Numbered from the stretch's first letter, positions 27,172-36,676 are shown. The stretch is 64,000 nt of DNA from Agrobacterium cavarae (GCF_004310285.1 NZ_SISF01000013.1:30277-94276), one strand, 5' to 3'. Notes: generated by a model not told the origin, from the letters alone. Program-made: numbers and translations.

Positions 27172-28343
27172 CTTCATCCATTCCAAAGCCCGGCGAGCCG
27201 CTGCCGCATTACATTTCCACCGCGCCCTTCGATCCCTATCTGGTGGAGCCCTCCACAACGGCGCTCGCCATGGTCGGCCGGGCATCGCAGTGGAAGCTGA
27301 TGTGGTGGCAATTCCGGCAGCATAAGCTCGCGCTCTATTCCGGCGTCTTCCTGCTGCTGGCCTATCTCTCGATCTTCATCTGCGAGTTTCTGGCACCCTA
27401 TAATCTCCACACGCGCGACGTGGAGAACATCTACGCTCCGCCGCAGAGCATTCATCTCTTCCATGACGGCGAGTTCGTCGGCCCCTTCGTCTATGGCCGC
27501 ACCATGAGCCTCGACATGGACAATCTGCGCCGCGTCTATTCCGATGTGCCGACAGATGTGCAGAAACTCCGCTTCTTCTGCCGTGGCGACGGCTACACCT
27601 TCTGGGGGCTGTTCGATTCCAACATCCACCTCGTCTGCCCGGCCAAGGACGGCCAGATGTTCCTGCTGGGCACCGACAGGCTTGGTCGCGACGTGCTGTC
27701 GCGCATCATCTATGGGGCGCGCATATCGCTGACCATCGGCCTTTTCGGCGTGGCGATGAGCTTCGTCCTGGGCATCGTGATCGGGGGCCTCGCAGGCTAT
27801 CGCGGCGGCGTTTTCGACCTCATCGTCCAGCGCATCATCGAGGTGCTGCAATCGATCCCCAGCATTCCGCTGTGGTTGGCGCTCGCCGCCATCATGCCGG
27901 TCACCTGGAGCCCGATCCTCGTCTATCTCGGCATCACCGTCATCCTCGGCCTCCTGGACTGGACGGGGCTTGCGCGCGCCGTGCGCTCCAAACTTCTGGC
28001 ACTGCGCGAGGAGGACTATGTGCTCTCCGCCCAATTGATGGGCGCCAGCACCAGCCGCATCATCGGCCGCCATCTGATCCCCGGCTTCATGTCGCACCTG
28101 ATTGCGTCCGCCACGCTCACCATTCCAGGCATGATCCTCGGCGAAACGGCACTGAGCTTCTTGGGGCTTGGCCTTCGTCCGCCGATCACAAGTTGGGGCA
28201 TTCTGCTAACGGAAGCGCGAAGCGTTAGCGTGATTGCCTTGTATCCCTGGCTCCTAATCCCGATTCTTCCAGTCGTCCTCGTCGTGCTCGCCTTTAATTT
28301 CCTTGGCGATGGACTACGTGATGCAGCAGACCCGTTTAAATGA
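27168..28343 (+). CDS. Peptide-type ABC transporter permease (DppC-like), with large periplasmic insert
   Basis: A 391-residue OppC/DppC-type permease. After the first helix there is a long periplasmic insert (roughly residues 85-165, containing two Cys), longer than in ordinary DppC. Conserved elements include GTDRLGRDVLSRIIYGARISL and the EAA loop EDYVLSAQLMGASTSRIIGRHLIP. It is the last gene of the importer operon and overlaps the preceding gene by 4 nt. A family B repeat lies just downstream. Confidence 0.93.
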   Translation: MTSSIPKPGEPLPHYISTAPFDPYLVEPSTTALAMVGRASQWKLMWWQFRQHKLALYSGVFLLLAYLSIFICEFLAPYNLHTRDVENIYAPPQSIHLFHDGEFVGPFVYGRTMSLDMDNLRRVYSDVPTDVQKLRFFCRGDGYTFWGLFDSNIHLVCPAKDGQMFLLGTDRLGRDVLSRIIYGARISLTIGLFGVAMSFVLGIVIGGLAGYRGGVFDLIVQRIIEVLQSIPSIPLWLALAAIMPVTWSPILVYLGITVILGLLDWTGLARAVRSKLLALREEDYVLSAQLMGASTSRIIGRHLIPGFMSHLIASATLTIPGMILGETALSFLGLGLRPPITSWGILLTEARSVSVIALYPWLLIPILPVVLVVLAFNFLGDGLRDAADPFK

Positions 28344-28356
28344 TGGGGTTCACTGC

Positions 28357-28402
28357 AAGCATGCTTGGCGGTTTTGCGACCATGGCATGCGACAAGACAA
28401 GG
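28357..28402 (+). repeat. Dispersed palindromic repeat, family B (partial)
   Basis: GCGGTTTTGCGACC followed by GGCATGCGACAAGACAAGG matches the core of the copies at 60174-60240 and 8630-8693. It lies between the permease and the next glycosyltransferase gene. Confidence 0.6.
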
Positions 28403-28467
28403 CGCTTCTGCGCCTTCCGCATAAAGACACTCACCGCGCGCCCAGGCGGTAAGAAGAGGTTCTGCTC

Positions 28468-29673
28468 GTGACAGTTCGTTTAAACGATGCACGCATTCTG
28501 ATGTACAGCCACGATTCCTTCGGGCTTGGACATTTGCGTCGATGCCGCACCATTGCCCATGCGCTGGTGGAGGATTATCGCGGCCTGAATGTCCTGATCA
28601 TCTCCGGCGCCACCATTGCAGGCGCTTTCGATTATCGCGCGCGCGTCGACTTCGTGAAGATCCCGAGCGTCATCAAGCTTAGAAACGGCGAATACACCTC
28701 GCTCGACCAGCATATCGATCTTCAGGAAACCCTGAAGATGCGCCGCTCGATCATCTACCACACTGCCGAGAGCTTTCAGCCGGATATCTTCATCGTCGAT
28801 AAGGAGCCAATGGGGCTGCGCGGCGAAGTGGAAGAAACCCTCACCTATCTGAAATCGCGCGGCACCAAGCTGGTCATCGGCCTGCGCGACGTGATGGATG
28901 CGCCGCAACTGCTTGAAGCCGAGTGGAAGCGCAACGATGTGCTGAACAAGATCGAGCGCTTTTATGACCACGTCTGGGTCTACGGCCCGCCGGATTTTCA
29001 TGATCCGCTGTCCGGCCTCGAGGTGCCGCCCGGGGTTCGCGAGAAGACCGAATTCGTCGGTTTCCTGCAACGCTCCAAGACGCGGGGCGATAACCCCAAC
29101 CGGCATGAGGAGGACTATATTCTCGTGACGACCGGCGGCGGTGGCGATGGCAGCGAGCTGATCGACGACGTGATCCGCGCCTACAAGTTCGATCGCAGCC
29201 TCACCCAGAAGGCGCTCGTTGTGCTCGGGCCTTATATGCCGACCGAACAGCGGCAGAAATTTGCGGCAAACGTTGCCGATATTCCGCAGATGGAAATCAT
29301 CGACTTCGACAACCGCATGGAAGATCTGGTTGCCGGGGCGCAGGGCGTGGTGTCGATGGGCGGCTACAACACCGTCTGCGAAATCCTCTCCTTCGACAAG
29401 CCGGCACTGGTGGTGCCGCGTATCGTGCCGCGTGAAGAACAGCTGATCCGCGCCAGCCGCGCCTCGGAACTTGGCTTGTTCGACATGCTCTCGCCCGAAG
29501 AAGCGGAAAATCCCGAACTGATGGCAAAGGCGCTGAAGGCGCTGTTGAAGCGCCCGCCACCCTCTGCCAATGGCCGCAACATGAAGCTCGACGGCTTGGA
29601 AAACATCTCGCGGCGCGTTGCCGAATGGCTGCAACCGGACGATACGCCAAACGTCATCTCCGCCACCGCCTGA
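28468..29673 (+). CDS. MurG-like GT-B glycosyltransferase (copy 1)
   Basis: A 401-residue predicted glycosyltransferase. The N-terminal glycine-rich loop is DSFGLGHLRRCRTIAHAL, and the donor-side motif is GGYNTVCEIL followed by VPREEQ, as in the MurG/GT28-like family. No membrane segment. Starts with GTG, with AGAGG about 9 nt upstream. It is paralogous to the gene at 31023, with a GT4 gene between them. Together they suggest a three-enzyme glycan assembly unit; the product is unknown. Confidence 0.82.
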   Translation: MTVRLNDARILMYSHDSFGLGHLRRCRTIAHALVEDYRGLNVLIISGATIAGAFDYRARVDFVKIPSVIKLRNGEYTSLDQHIDLQETLKMRRSIIYHTAESFQPDIFIVDKEPMGLRGEVEETLTYLKSRGTKLVIGLRDVMDAPQLLEAEWKRNDVLNKIERFYDHVWVYGPPDFHDPLSGLEVPPGVREKTEFVGFLQRSKTRGDNPNRHEEDYILVTTGGGGDGSELIDDVIRAYKFDRSLTQKALVVLGPYMPTEQRQKFAANVADIPQMEIIDFDNRMEDLVAGAQGVVSMGGYNTVCEILSFDKPALVVPRIVPREEQLIRASRASELGLFDMLSPEEAENPELMAKALKALLKRPPPSANGRNMKLDGLENISRRVAEWLQPDDTPNVISATA

Positions 29674-29778
29674 GGCGGGCAGAAGCATCTCCGCGAAACG
29701 TCTGGTGATGTTGCACCCCTCACATTTGCCGGGATTGCGCCAAGGACGATTGCGCCAAAGAAAAGAAGGCACGACGAC

Positions 29779-31026
29779 GTGACCGCAAGAAAGAAAATCG
29801 TGGTGCTGCTGAAAGGCTATCCGCGCCTCTCCGAAACATTCATCGCACAGGAACTCTTGGGACTGGAAAGAGCAGGTCTCGAACTCGACCTCGTCTCCAT
29901 GCGCCGCCCGACCGACAAGAAGCGCCATCCGGTGCATGACGAAATTCGCGCGCCCGTCACCTACCTGCCGGAATATCTGCATGAGGAACCGTTGCGCGTG
30001 CTGAAAGCGCTGTGGGCGTGCCGCAGGAAGCCAGGCTTCGGCAAGGCGCTGCGGCAATTCCTCCATGATCTCCGCCACGACTTTTCCCGCAACCGCTTCC
30101 GCCGATTCGGTCAGGCGGCGGTGCTCTCCCATGAATGGCCGCGGGATGCCGGCTGGCTGCACGTCCACTTCATCCACACGCCCGCTTCCGTTGCCGCCTA
30201 TACGCGTCTGATCACCGGCATTCCGTGGACGATCTCGGCCCATGCCAAGGATATCTGGACCTCGACGGATGCCGATCTCTCCTACAAGCTCGGCAGCGCC
30301 CGTTGGGCCGTAACCTGCACCGCCAGCGGCTATCGCCACTTGCAGGCGCTGTCGCCCACTCCAGCCACGGTGCATTTAAGCTATCACGGCCTCGACCTCA
30401 CGCGCTTTCCACCGATGGAGGGTACCCGCCCGCCACGCGATGGCTCAGACCCCGCCGATCCGGTGCAGATCCTGAGCGTTGGCCGCGCGGTGAAGAAGAA
30501 GGGCATCGACATTCTGCTGAAGGCGCTTGCCGCCCTGCCACAGTCTCTGCACTGGCGCTTCACCCATATTGGTGGCGGCGACGAACTGGCGACGCTGAAA
30601 GCGCTCGCCGAACAACTGGGTATCGCCGACAGGATCACCTGGACGGGCGCGATGGATCAGAAACAGGTGCTGGAGCACTATCGCAAGGCCGATCTCTTTG
30701 CGCTCGCCTGCCGCATCACCGCCGATGGCGACCGCGACGGCCTGCCGAATGTTCTCGTGGAAGCTTCCAGCCAGGCGCTGACCTGCGTCTCCACCAATAT
30801 TTCGGGCATTCCGGAATTCTTCGTGGATGGCGAAAACGGTCTGCTGACAGAGCCCGAAAACGAAGCTGCCTTCTCGAACGCGCTGGAGCGCGCCATCTCC
30901 GATCCCGCGCTGAGAGCGAAGCTGGGCCAAGCCGCGGAACACCGCGTGCGCACCGGCTTCGATCATCGCACCAGCATCACCGACCTCAAAAATCTCTTCG
31001 AACAGGAATGGGAGAAGACCCCGTGA
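29779..31026 (+). CDS. Glycosyltransferase family 4 protein
   Basis: A 415-residue GT-B glycosyltransferase. It has an N-terminal KGYPRLSETFI motif and the donor-binding core VGRAVKKKGIDILLKAL. The later DGDRDGLPNVLVEASSQALTCVSTNISGIPE matches the GT4 EX7E region. Starts with GTG after AGAAGG. Its stop overlaps the next gene's start (GTGA), so it is coupled to the second MurG-like enzyme. The gap of 105 nt from the first MurG-like gene allows one transcript. Confidence 0.88.
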   Translation: MTARKKIVVLLKGYPRLSETFIAQELLGLERAGLELDLVSMRRPTDKKRHPVHDEIRAPVTYLPEYLHEEPLRVLKALWACRRKPGFGKALRQFLHDLRHDFSRNRFRRFGQAAVLSHEWPRDAGWLHVHFIHTPASVAAYTRLITGIPWTISAHAKDIWTSTDADLSYKLGSARWAVTCTASGYRHLQALSPTPATVHLSYHGLDLTRFPPMEGTRPPRDGSDPADPVQILSVGRAVKKKGIDILLKALAALPQSLHWRFTHIGGGDELATLKALAEQLGIADRITWTGAMDQKQVLEHYRKADLFALACRITADGDRDGLPNVLVEASSQALTCVSTNISGIPEFFVDGENGLLTEPENEAAFSNALERAISDPALRAKLGQAAEHRVRTGFDHRTSITDLKNLFEQEWEKTP

Positions 31027-32198
31027 CCACTGCCACCGACGCTACACAAGCCCCCCGCGTGTTCTTCTATGTCCAGCATCTGCTCGGCATCGGCCATATC
31101 GCCCGCGCCAGCCGCGTGGCCCATGCACTGGTCGCCGATGGCTTCGACGTGACGATGGTGACAGGCGGAACGCCGGTTCCGGGCTTTCCGGGAGAAGGCA
31201 TACGCCATGTCGAACTGCCGCCGGTGGCGGTGGCCGATGGCAATTTTGCAGGCCTCGTCGATGCCAATGGTGCGCCGGTGGACAATGCCTTCAAGGACAA
31301 TCGTACCAGCATGCTGCTCGGTGCCTATCACGGCACCATGCCGGATATCGTCATCATCGAGGCCTTTCCCTTTGGCCGCAGACAAGTGCGTTTCGAACTG
31401 CTGCCGCTGCTCGCCGCCATCGAGAAAAGCATCAAGCGCCCGCTGGTGATGACCTCGCTGCGCGATATCCTGCAGGAGCGTGCCAAGCCCGGCCGCGACG
31501 AAGAGACCATCGATCTCGTCAAGAAGCACTTCGACACGGTGCTCGTCCATGGCGATCCGAAATTCGTACGGCTGGAAGAAACCTTTCCGCTCGCCGAACA
31601 GATCAGCCAGCGCATCGTCTATACCGGCCTTGTTGCCCCAGCAAAACCACAGCCGCCGCAGGAGCGTTTCGACGTGGTGGTTTCGGCAGGCGGCGGCGCC
31701 GTGGGTGGCGCGCTCCTGAAAGCAGCGCTTGCCGCCGCGCCCCACATCCCCGAACTGAAATCCTGGTGCCTGATCACCGGCCCCAACATGCCGCAGGCGG
31801 ATTTCGATGCGATCTCGGCTCAAGCCGGCGAGACTATCTCCGTCTTCCGCTTCCGCAAGGATTTCGCCAGCCTTCTCTCCGGTGCCAAGCTCTCCATCTC
31901 GCAGGCCGGCTACAACACCGTCTGCGATATCCTGCAGGCCAAATGCCGTTCGCTGCTCATCCCCTTCGCTGCTGGCGGAGAAACCGAACAGGGCGCCCGC
32001 GCCTCGCGTCTGGAAAAGCTTGGCCTTGCCCAGGTGCTGGAAGAAAACGCCATCTCGCCGCAGACCATGGCAGAGGCGATCCGCGCAGCCTTGGCGCTAC
32101 CGGAGCCCGGCGAGATCAGCCTTGATCTCGATGGCGCCAACGGCACGGCGCGCGTTCTGCGTAGGCTCTATGCCGAGCATCAGATGGATGATGTGTAG
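31023..32198 (+). CDS. MurG-like GT-B glycosyltransferase (copy 2)
   Basis: A 391-residue paralogue of the protein encoded at 28468. Matching motifs are QHLLGIGHIARASRVAHAL near the N-terminus and AGYNTVCDIL near the C-terminus. GTG 31023 is set by the GTGA overlap with the GT4 gene. The frame stays open for about 290 codons upstream through the GT4 gene, but that translation is Arg-rich and low in recognisable motifs, so it is not part of the protein. Confidence 0.82.
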   Translation: MTTATDATQAPRVFFYVQHLLGIGHIARASRVAHALVADGFDVTMVTGGTPVPGFPGEGIRHVELPPVAVADGNFAGLVDANGAPVDNAFKDNRTSMLLGAYHGTMPDIVIIEAFPFGRRQVRFELLPLLAAIEKSIKRPLVMTSLRDILQERAKPGRDEETIDLVKKHFDTVLVHGDPKFVRLEETFPLAEQISQRIVYTGLVAPAKPQPPQERFDVVVSAGGGAVGGALLKAALAAAPHIPELKSWCLITGPNMPQADFDAISAQAGETISVFRFRKDFASLLSGAKLSISQAGYNTVCDILQAKCRSLLIPFAAGGETEQGARASRLEKLGLAQVLEENAISPQTMAEAIRAALALPEPGEISLDLDGANGTARVLRRLYAEHQMDDV

Positions 32199-32295
32199 GG
32201 TTTCAGCCCTCGCAGCAACGGCCATGTACCCTGCCACCTGAGGTCAGAAGGCTTCTTCCGCACAACGTTCATATGGGGGATAAATCCCTCCACCT

Positions 32296-32384
32296 CGTCA
32301 TCCTCGGGCTTGACCCGAGGATCCATATTTTTCAACCACTTAAGTTTCCAGCCCGTCATCCTCGGCTCAAGGCCGAGGATGACG
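32296..32384. repeat. Tandem palindromic repeats (family C)
   Basis: Two related hairpins lie in the 260-nt gap. The first spans 32296-32323 (GTCATCCTCGGG then CCCGAGGATC). The second spans 32354-32384 and has a perfect 13-bp stem CGTCATCCTCGGC/GCCGAGGATGACG with a 5-nt loop. This CATCCTCGGxxTGACCCGAGGATG type of element is widespread in alphaproteobacterial intergenic regions. Nothing else is seen in 32199-32458. Confidence 0.8.
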
Positions 32385-32458
32385 GCGGAGAGGTTTTCGA
32401 ACCTTGTCAGGGGCCGGTTGAGACGGCAACACCAAGAAATTCTATTGGGGCTGCCGCG

Positions 32459-33712
32459 CTAATAAGTAATCTTCTCGCGCCGAAACCCAAGCCCGATCAG
32501 GCGGCCCGCCAGATGCGCAAGCAGCGGAAAGCGCAGGATGGCGCGTACGAAGGCGGGCGGGCCTTTGGCCTTGGGGGCCGCCTCGTGGTCCTTGCGGTTC
32601 TTGCTGCGCATCATCAATTGCAGCTTTTGGGTTGCCTTGGTCGGGAAGGTGCGGCGCTGTTCGATCGCCGCCAGATCGTCATCGGAAACGACGCCCCGAT
32701 CGCGAAAAGCCGGCACCAGAATATTGGCCGCCGCCACCGCATCCTGAATGGCAAGATTGACGCCGACACCGCCAATCGGCGACATGGCGTGGGCGGCGTC
32801 GCCGATGCAGATCAGTCCCGGCTTCCACCATTGCGTCAGCCGGTCGATGCGCACGGTGAGAAGATACACATCGTTGAAGCTCTTGATCTCCTGCAGCCGA
32901 TCGGCAGGCAGCGGGCAGACTGCGGCCACACGTGTGCGGAAAGCTTCGATGCCTTTCTGGCTGATCTCGGAATAGACGCCGCGGCGCACCACATAGCCGC
33001 ATTGCCAGTAGTCTCCACGATCGATCAGCACGAAGCCCTGCTGCGGGCCGGCATGGCCCATAGTCTCGTTTGGATCGCCCGGCTGTTTCGAAAGCCGCAT
33101 CCACAGAACTTCCGTCGGAACGCCGAAGCGCTCGACATGCAGCCCGGCCTTCTCCCGCACCGTGGAATTGCGGCCATCGGCACCGACCACCAGATCGGCC
33201 TTCACGGTAAGGCCGCCGGAGGGCGTGGAGAGCTTGAGGCCGCTCACCTTTCCCTTGGTCTCGATGAGATCGCTGACAGCCGCATTGTGCAAGAGACGGA
33301 AACTTTCGAACTGCCCGGCCTTGCCGGCGAGAAAGTTCAAGAAATCCCATTGCGGCATGAACGCGATGAACTTGTGCTTGACCGGCAGCCAGGAGAAATC
33401 CGCGATGGTGCGCTTGTGACCGCCCACGTCGGCATGCAGCTTCTCTGCCCTGGTATGCGGCAGCGCCAGAAATTCCTGCGCAAAACCCAGTTGCTCGATC
33501 AGTGCAATCGTCGAGGGATGGATCGTATCGCCGCGAAAATCGCGCAGGAAATCGCCATGCTTTTCGATGACGGTGACATCGATCCCCGCCCGTGCCAGAA
33601 GCAGACCGAGCATCATGCCCGCCGGCCCACCGCCGACGATAGCAACCGTGGTCTCAATGGCCTGGGCGTCGTCGTGGTCGTCGCTTGGCATGGCAATGTC
33701 CTGTGTCATCAT
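32459..33712 (-). CDS. FAD-dependent oxidoreductase (UbiH/PHBH-type monooxygenase)
   Basis: A 417-residue flavoprotein hydroxylase-like protein. The dinucleotide fold VAIVGGGPAGMMLGLLLARAG is near residue 22, a DG motif (LVVGADGRNSTVRE) is mid-protein, and the GD motif CIGDAAHAMSPIGGVGVNLAIQDA is near residue 295. This class hydroxylates aromatic compounds or quinone precursors using NAD(P)H and O2. The start at 33712 is set by an ATGA overlap with the PAP2 phosphatase stop, implying coupling. The substrate is unknown; it is not obviously UbiH itself. Confidence 0.82.
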   Translation of the reverse strand: MMTQDIAMPSDDHDDAQAIETTVAIVGGGPAGMMLGLLLARAGIDVTVIEKHGDFLRDFRGDTIHPSTIALIEQLGFAQEFLALPHTRAEKLHADVGGHKRTIADFSWLPVKHKFIAFMPQWDFLNFLAGKAGQFESFRLLHNAAVSDLIETKGKVSGLKLSTPSGGLTVKADLVVGADGRNSTVREKAGLHVERFGVPTEVLWMRLSKQPGDPNETMGHAGPQQGFVLIDRGDYWQCGYVVRRGVYSEISQKGIEAFRTRVAAVCPLPADRLQEIKSFNDVYLLTVRIDRLTQWWKPGLICIGDAAHAMSPIGGVGVNLAIQDAVAAANILVPAFRDRGVVSDDDLAAIEQRRTFPTKATQKLQLMMRSKNRKDHEAAPKAKGPPAFVRAILRFPLLAHLAGRLIGLGFRREKITY

Positions 33713-34407
33713 GCCTGATCGGCAGGCGGAAGCGGCGTGTTTTTCGGATAGGGCCAGCCCTTGATCAAACGGAACAACCATTCCTTGCGCGCGAAGATAA
33801 AGGCGAAGAGCATGGCCGTCCAGATGCCGAGCAGAAGGCCCGCCGCCACATCGCTTGGATAATGCGCCCCGACGATCACCCGCGAAACGCCGATGATGAG
33901 TGCCAGCGCCATGAACACGTAGCGAAAGCGCGGGATCAGCATGGCAAAGGCGCCGAAGAAGGCACCCGCCGCCGTGGAATGACCGGAGGGAAAGCTCTCA
34001 TAGAGATTGTCGCCGGTAAAAGGTGTCAGGCTGTACGCGCCGATCTCGGCATAAAGTTCCGGCCGCCCCCGGCCGATCAGGAACTTCAAAAGATGTACGA
34101 AGATGCTGGCGCTGCCGATCGTCAGGAAGAAATAGGCGAAGAGCCGCCATGCGGTACGAAGCCTCGCCGAATAGGGGCTCGCCAGGAAAAAGCGCGCGGC
34201 AATATAGGCAAGGATGGCAAAGAGCCCGGTGCTGTAGAGCATCCAGCGAAAGGTGCCAAAATCGGTGATCGCCTTGTTGAAGCCGACGATTGAGCCGGGA
34301 AGCGTCTGTGCCCGCTCCGAGATGCGCGGATCGAAGGGAATGAAAACAAGCACCAGCAACAGGGTGATGACGAAAATCCAGCCGCTGGAGATCAAAAATC
34401 GCTTCAT
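33709..34407 (-). CDS. PAP2-family membrane phosphatase
   Basis: A 232-residue membrane protein with about six helices. The three acid-phosphatase motifs are intact: KFLIGRGRP, FPSGHST and SRVIVGAHYPSDV. It would dephosphorylate a lipid phosphate (phosphatidic acid, undecaprenyl-PP or lipid A) on the periplasmic side; which one is not evident. The ribosome site AGAGGA precedes ATG 34407. It is coupled to the downstream FAD oxidoreductase gene by a 4-nt overlap. Confidence 0.87.
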   Translation of the reverse strand: MKRFLISSGWIFVITLLLVLVFIPFDPRISERAQTLPGSIVGFNKAITDFGTFRWMLYSTGLFAILAYIAARFFLASPYSARLRTAWRLFAYFFLTIGSASIFVHLLKFLIGRGRPELYAEIGAYSLTPFTGDNLYESFPSGHSTAAGAFFGAFAMLIPRFRYVFMALALIIGVSRVIVGAHYPSDVAAGLLLGIWTAMLFAFIFARKEWLFRLIKGWPYPKNTPLPPADQA

Positions 34408-34635
34408 GAAAATCCTCTATTTATCAATGCCGTATCCAATGCGTCAGGGCGCGTCGCATCAAGCCATACAACCTGCATGCTCACACCATTATTGGCAAGC
34501 GACGCACGCAGATGTCATCGGTGAGGAAGAGGACGCAATAGTGGCAAAAAATCGCTGACAGGCTTTGACCTTGTTCTGCCCCGGTTTCGCTTGTAGAGCC
34601 ATGAGGTAACAGTTTCCACCAAAGCCGGATTTCAC

Positions 34636-35835
34636 ATGACACGCCAAAAGGGCAGCAACCCGCCTGAAAAACTGACCGTCCTCGGCGCCACCGGCTCAAT
34701 TGGAACGAACACGCTGGATGTCATCCGCCAGCTCGGCGGACGCGATCGTTTCGAGATTTTAGGGCTGACCGGGGCAGGCAATGTGGCGTTGCTGGCCGAA
34801 CAGGCACGCGAACTTGGCGTGAAACTCGCCGTCACCGCCGATGACGAGAAATATGCCGAACTGAAAGACGCACTGGCCGGAAGCGGCATTGCCGTTGCAT
34901 CCGGCAAAAGCGGCCTGCAGGAAGCCGCAAGTCTGGAGGCCGATTGGGTCATGGCGGCGATTGCCGGCACGCCTGGGCTTGAGCCGACGCTCACAGCTGC
35001 GCGTCGCGGCGCCAACATCGCGCTCGCCAACAAGGAATGTCTGGTCACCGGCGGCGATGTCTTCATCTCCACCATGCGCGAGGGCGGCGGCACGCTGATT
35101 CCGGTCGATAGCGAACACAGCGCCATCTTCCAGTGCCTGGAGCCCCACAACCGCGACAAGGTAGAGCGCATTGTCCTCACCGCATCCGGCGGCCCGTTCC
35201 GCACCTGGAGCCGCGAGCAGATGGATGGCGTCACCGCCGAGATCGCGCGCGCTCATCCCAACTGGTCCATGGGATTGAAAGTCTCGATTGGCAGTGCGTC
35301 GATGTTCAACAAGGCGCTGGAGATGATCGAGGCGAAATATCTTTTCGACCTTGAGCCCTCGCAGATCGAAGTGATCGTCCATCCGCAATCCATCATTCAT
35401 TCCATGGTGGCCTATACCGACGGTTCGGTCATCGCCCAGCTCGGCTGCCCGGATATGCGCACGGCCATCGCCTATGCCCTGACCTATCCCGGCCGCGGCA
35501 CGCTCGATGTCGAGCGACTGGATTTTGCGAAGCTGGCTCGGCTCGATTTCGAGGCACCGGACGAGGACCGCTTCCCCTCGATCAGGCTCGCGCGTCTGGC
35601 GCTGCAACGCGGCGGCGTGCAGGGTGCAGTATTGAATGCCGCGGAGGAAACCGCCTTCCACGCCTTCGTCGATGGCAAGATCGGCTTCCTGCATATGGCC
35701 GATACGGTCGAATCCGTCATGGAGCGGATGAATGATGGCAGGCCAGCCGATACGATCGATGCCATTCTGGCCGCCGACACGCAAGCCCGCGCCTATGCCG
35801 AGGATGTGATCCGGCAGAAGCAGAAGGCCGCGTAG
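34636..35835 (+). CDS. dxr: 1-deoxy-D-xylulose 5-phosphate reductoisomerase
   Basis: A 399-residue enzyme of the MEP isoprenoid pathway. It converts DXP to 2-C-methyl-D-erythritol 4-phosphate with NADPH. The NADPH fold is VLGATGSIGTNTLD; ANKECLVTGG, PVDSEHSAIFQ and ASGGPFR are diagnostic metal- and substrate-binding segments. Length fits the family. It is preceded by a 228-nt gap in which I see no gene. It is in front of zinT and hemA, apparently as an independent unit. Confidence 0.95.
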   Translation: MTRQKGSNPPEKLTVLGATGSIGTNTLDVIRQLGGRDRFEILGLTGAGNVALLAEQARELGVKLAVTADDEKYAELKDALAGSGIAVASGKSGLQEAASLEADWVMAAIAGTPGLEPTLTAARRGANIALANKECLVTGGDVFISTMREGGGTLIPVDSEHSAIFQCLEPHNRDKVERIVLTASGGPFRTWSREQMDGVTAEIARAHPNWSMGLKVSIGSASMFNKALEMIEAKYLFDLEPSQIEVIVHPQSIIHSMVAYTDGSVIAQLGCPDMRTAIAYALTYPGRGTLDVERLDFAKLARLDFEAPDEDRFPSIRLARLALQRGGVQGAVLNAAEETAFHAFVDGKIGFLHMADTVESVMERMNDGRPADTIDAILAADTQARAYAEDVIRQKQKAA

Positions 35836-35955
35836 GGCCTCTCCTCACAGGTGATCGACAGGACGACGATCCGGTGGCCACCACCGGGCGCATTGCTGTG
35901 CGTAAAATTTCGATCCCGGCTTGCCACGCCCCAGCTTTCTCGTTATGTCGCGTCT

Positions 35956-35970
35956 TGTTACGTTATTACA
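35956..35970. promoter_or_regulatory. Candidate Zur-type operator upstream of zinT
   Basis: The AT-rich imperfect palindrome TGTTACGTTATTACA lies 20 nt before the zinT start. Alphaproteobacterial Zur sites are AT-rich TGTTAT...ATAACA-type palindromes, and zinT genes are usual Zur targets, so zinc-repressed expression is a reasonable inference. Confidence 0.35.
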
Positions 35971-35989
35971 TCACAAATGAGGAAACACG

Positions 35990-36670
35990 ATGAAACTCAC
36001 GCAAGCCCTCGCCCTCTCCGTCAGCTCGTTGCTGCTTCTGTCCACTGCCGCGGCGGCACAGGAGAAATCGGCGCCGGCAAAGTCCGAAAGCCACAACCAC
36101 GCCCATAACCATTCCCATAGGCACTCGCACGGCTCCAGCGACGTCTATAAGGGCTACTTCGAGGACAGTGCCGTGAAGGAGCGCCCGCTCTCCGATTGGG
36201 AAGGCGATTGGCAGTCGGTCTATCCATATCTGGTGGATGGCACGCTCGATCCGGTGATGCAGCACAAGGCCGAGCACGGCAAGAAGAGCGCCAAGGCGTT
36301 TCGTGAGGAATATGATGTCGGCTACAAGACCGACGTCAACCGCATCACCATCAAGGGCGACGATGTGACCTTCTATCGGGACGGCAAGGCCACAGAAGGC
36401 AAGTATGCCAGCGACGGCTATGAGATCCTGACCTACAAGAAGGGCAATCGCGGCGTTCGCTACATCTTCAAGAAGACCGGCGGCGATGCATCCGCACCGC
36501 AATATATCCAGTTCAGCGACCACACCATCGCGCCGCAAAAGGCTGGCCATTACCACCTCTATTGGGGTGATGACCGCGCCACGGTGCTGAAGGAGCTGAC
36601 CAATTGGCCGACCTACTACCCGTCATCCCTGTCGGGCAAGGAGATCGTCCAGGAAATGCTCGAGCATTAA
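35990..36670 (+). CDS. zinT: Periplasmic zinc-binding protein ZinT
   Basis: A 226-residue secreted protein with a signal peptide (residues about 1-23, ending AAAAQ). A His-rich linker follows (HNHAHNHSHRHSH), then the ZinT lipocalin-like domain. Diagnostic segments are LSDWEGDWQSVYPYL, the FREEY region and GHYHLYWGDD, which carries metal-ligand His residues. ZinT captures zinc under limitation and hands it to ZnuA-type uptake. The ribosome site GAGGAA precedes ATG 35990. A strong bidirectional terminator follows. No znuABC genes lie in the window. Confidence 0.92.
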   Translation: MKLTQALALSVSSLLLLSTAAAAQEKSAPAKSESHNHAHNHSHRHSHGSSDVYKGYFEDSAVKERPLSDWEGDWQSVYPYLVDGTLDPVMQHKAEHGKKSAKAFREEYDVGYKTDVNRITIKGDDVTFYRDGKATEGKYASDGYEILTYKKGNRGVRYIFKKTGGDASAPQYIQFSDHTIAPQKAGHYHLYWGDDRATVLKELTNWPTYYPSSLSGKEIVQEMLEH

Positions 36671-36676
36671 AACGGG

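Noticed and set aside
30135..31022. N-terminal extension of about 296 codons in frame with the second MurG-like glycosyltransferase
   Set aside because: It overlaps the GT4 gene in another frame and is Arg-rich; the GTGA junction at 31023 gives a normal-length enzyme.
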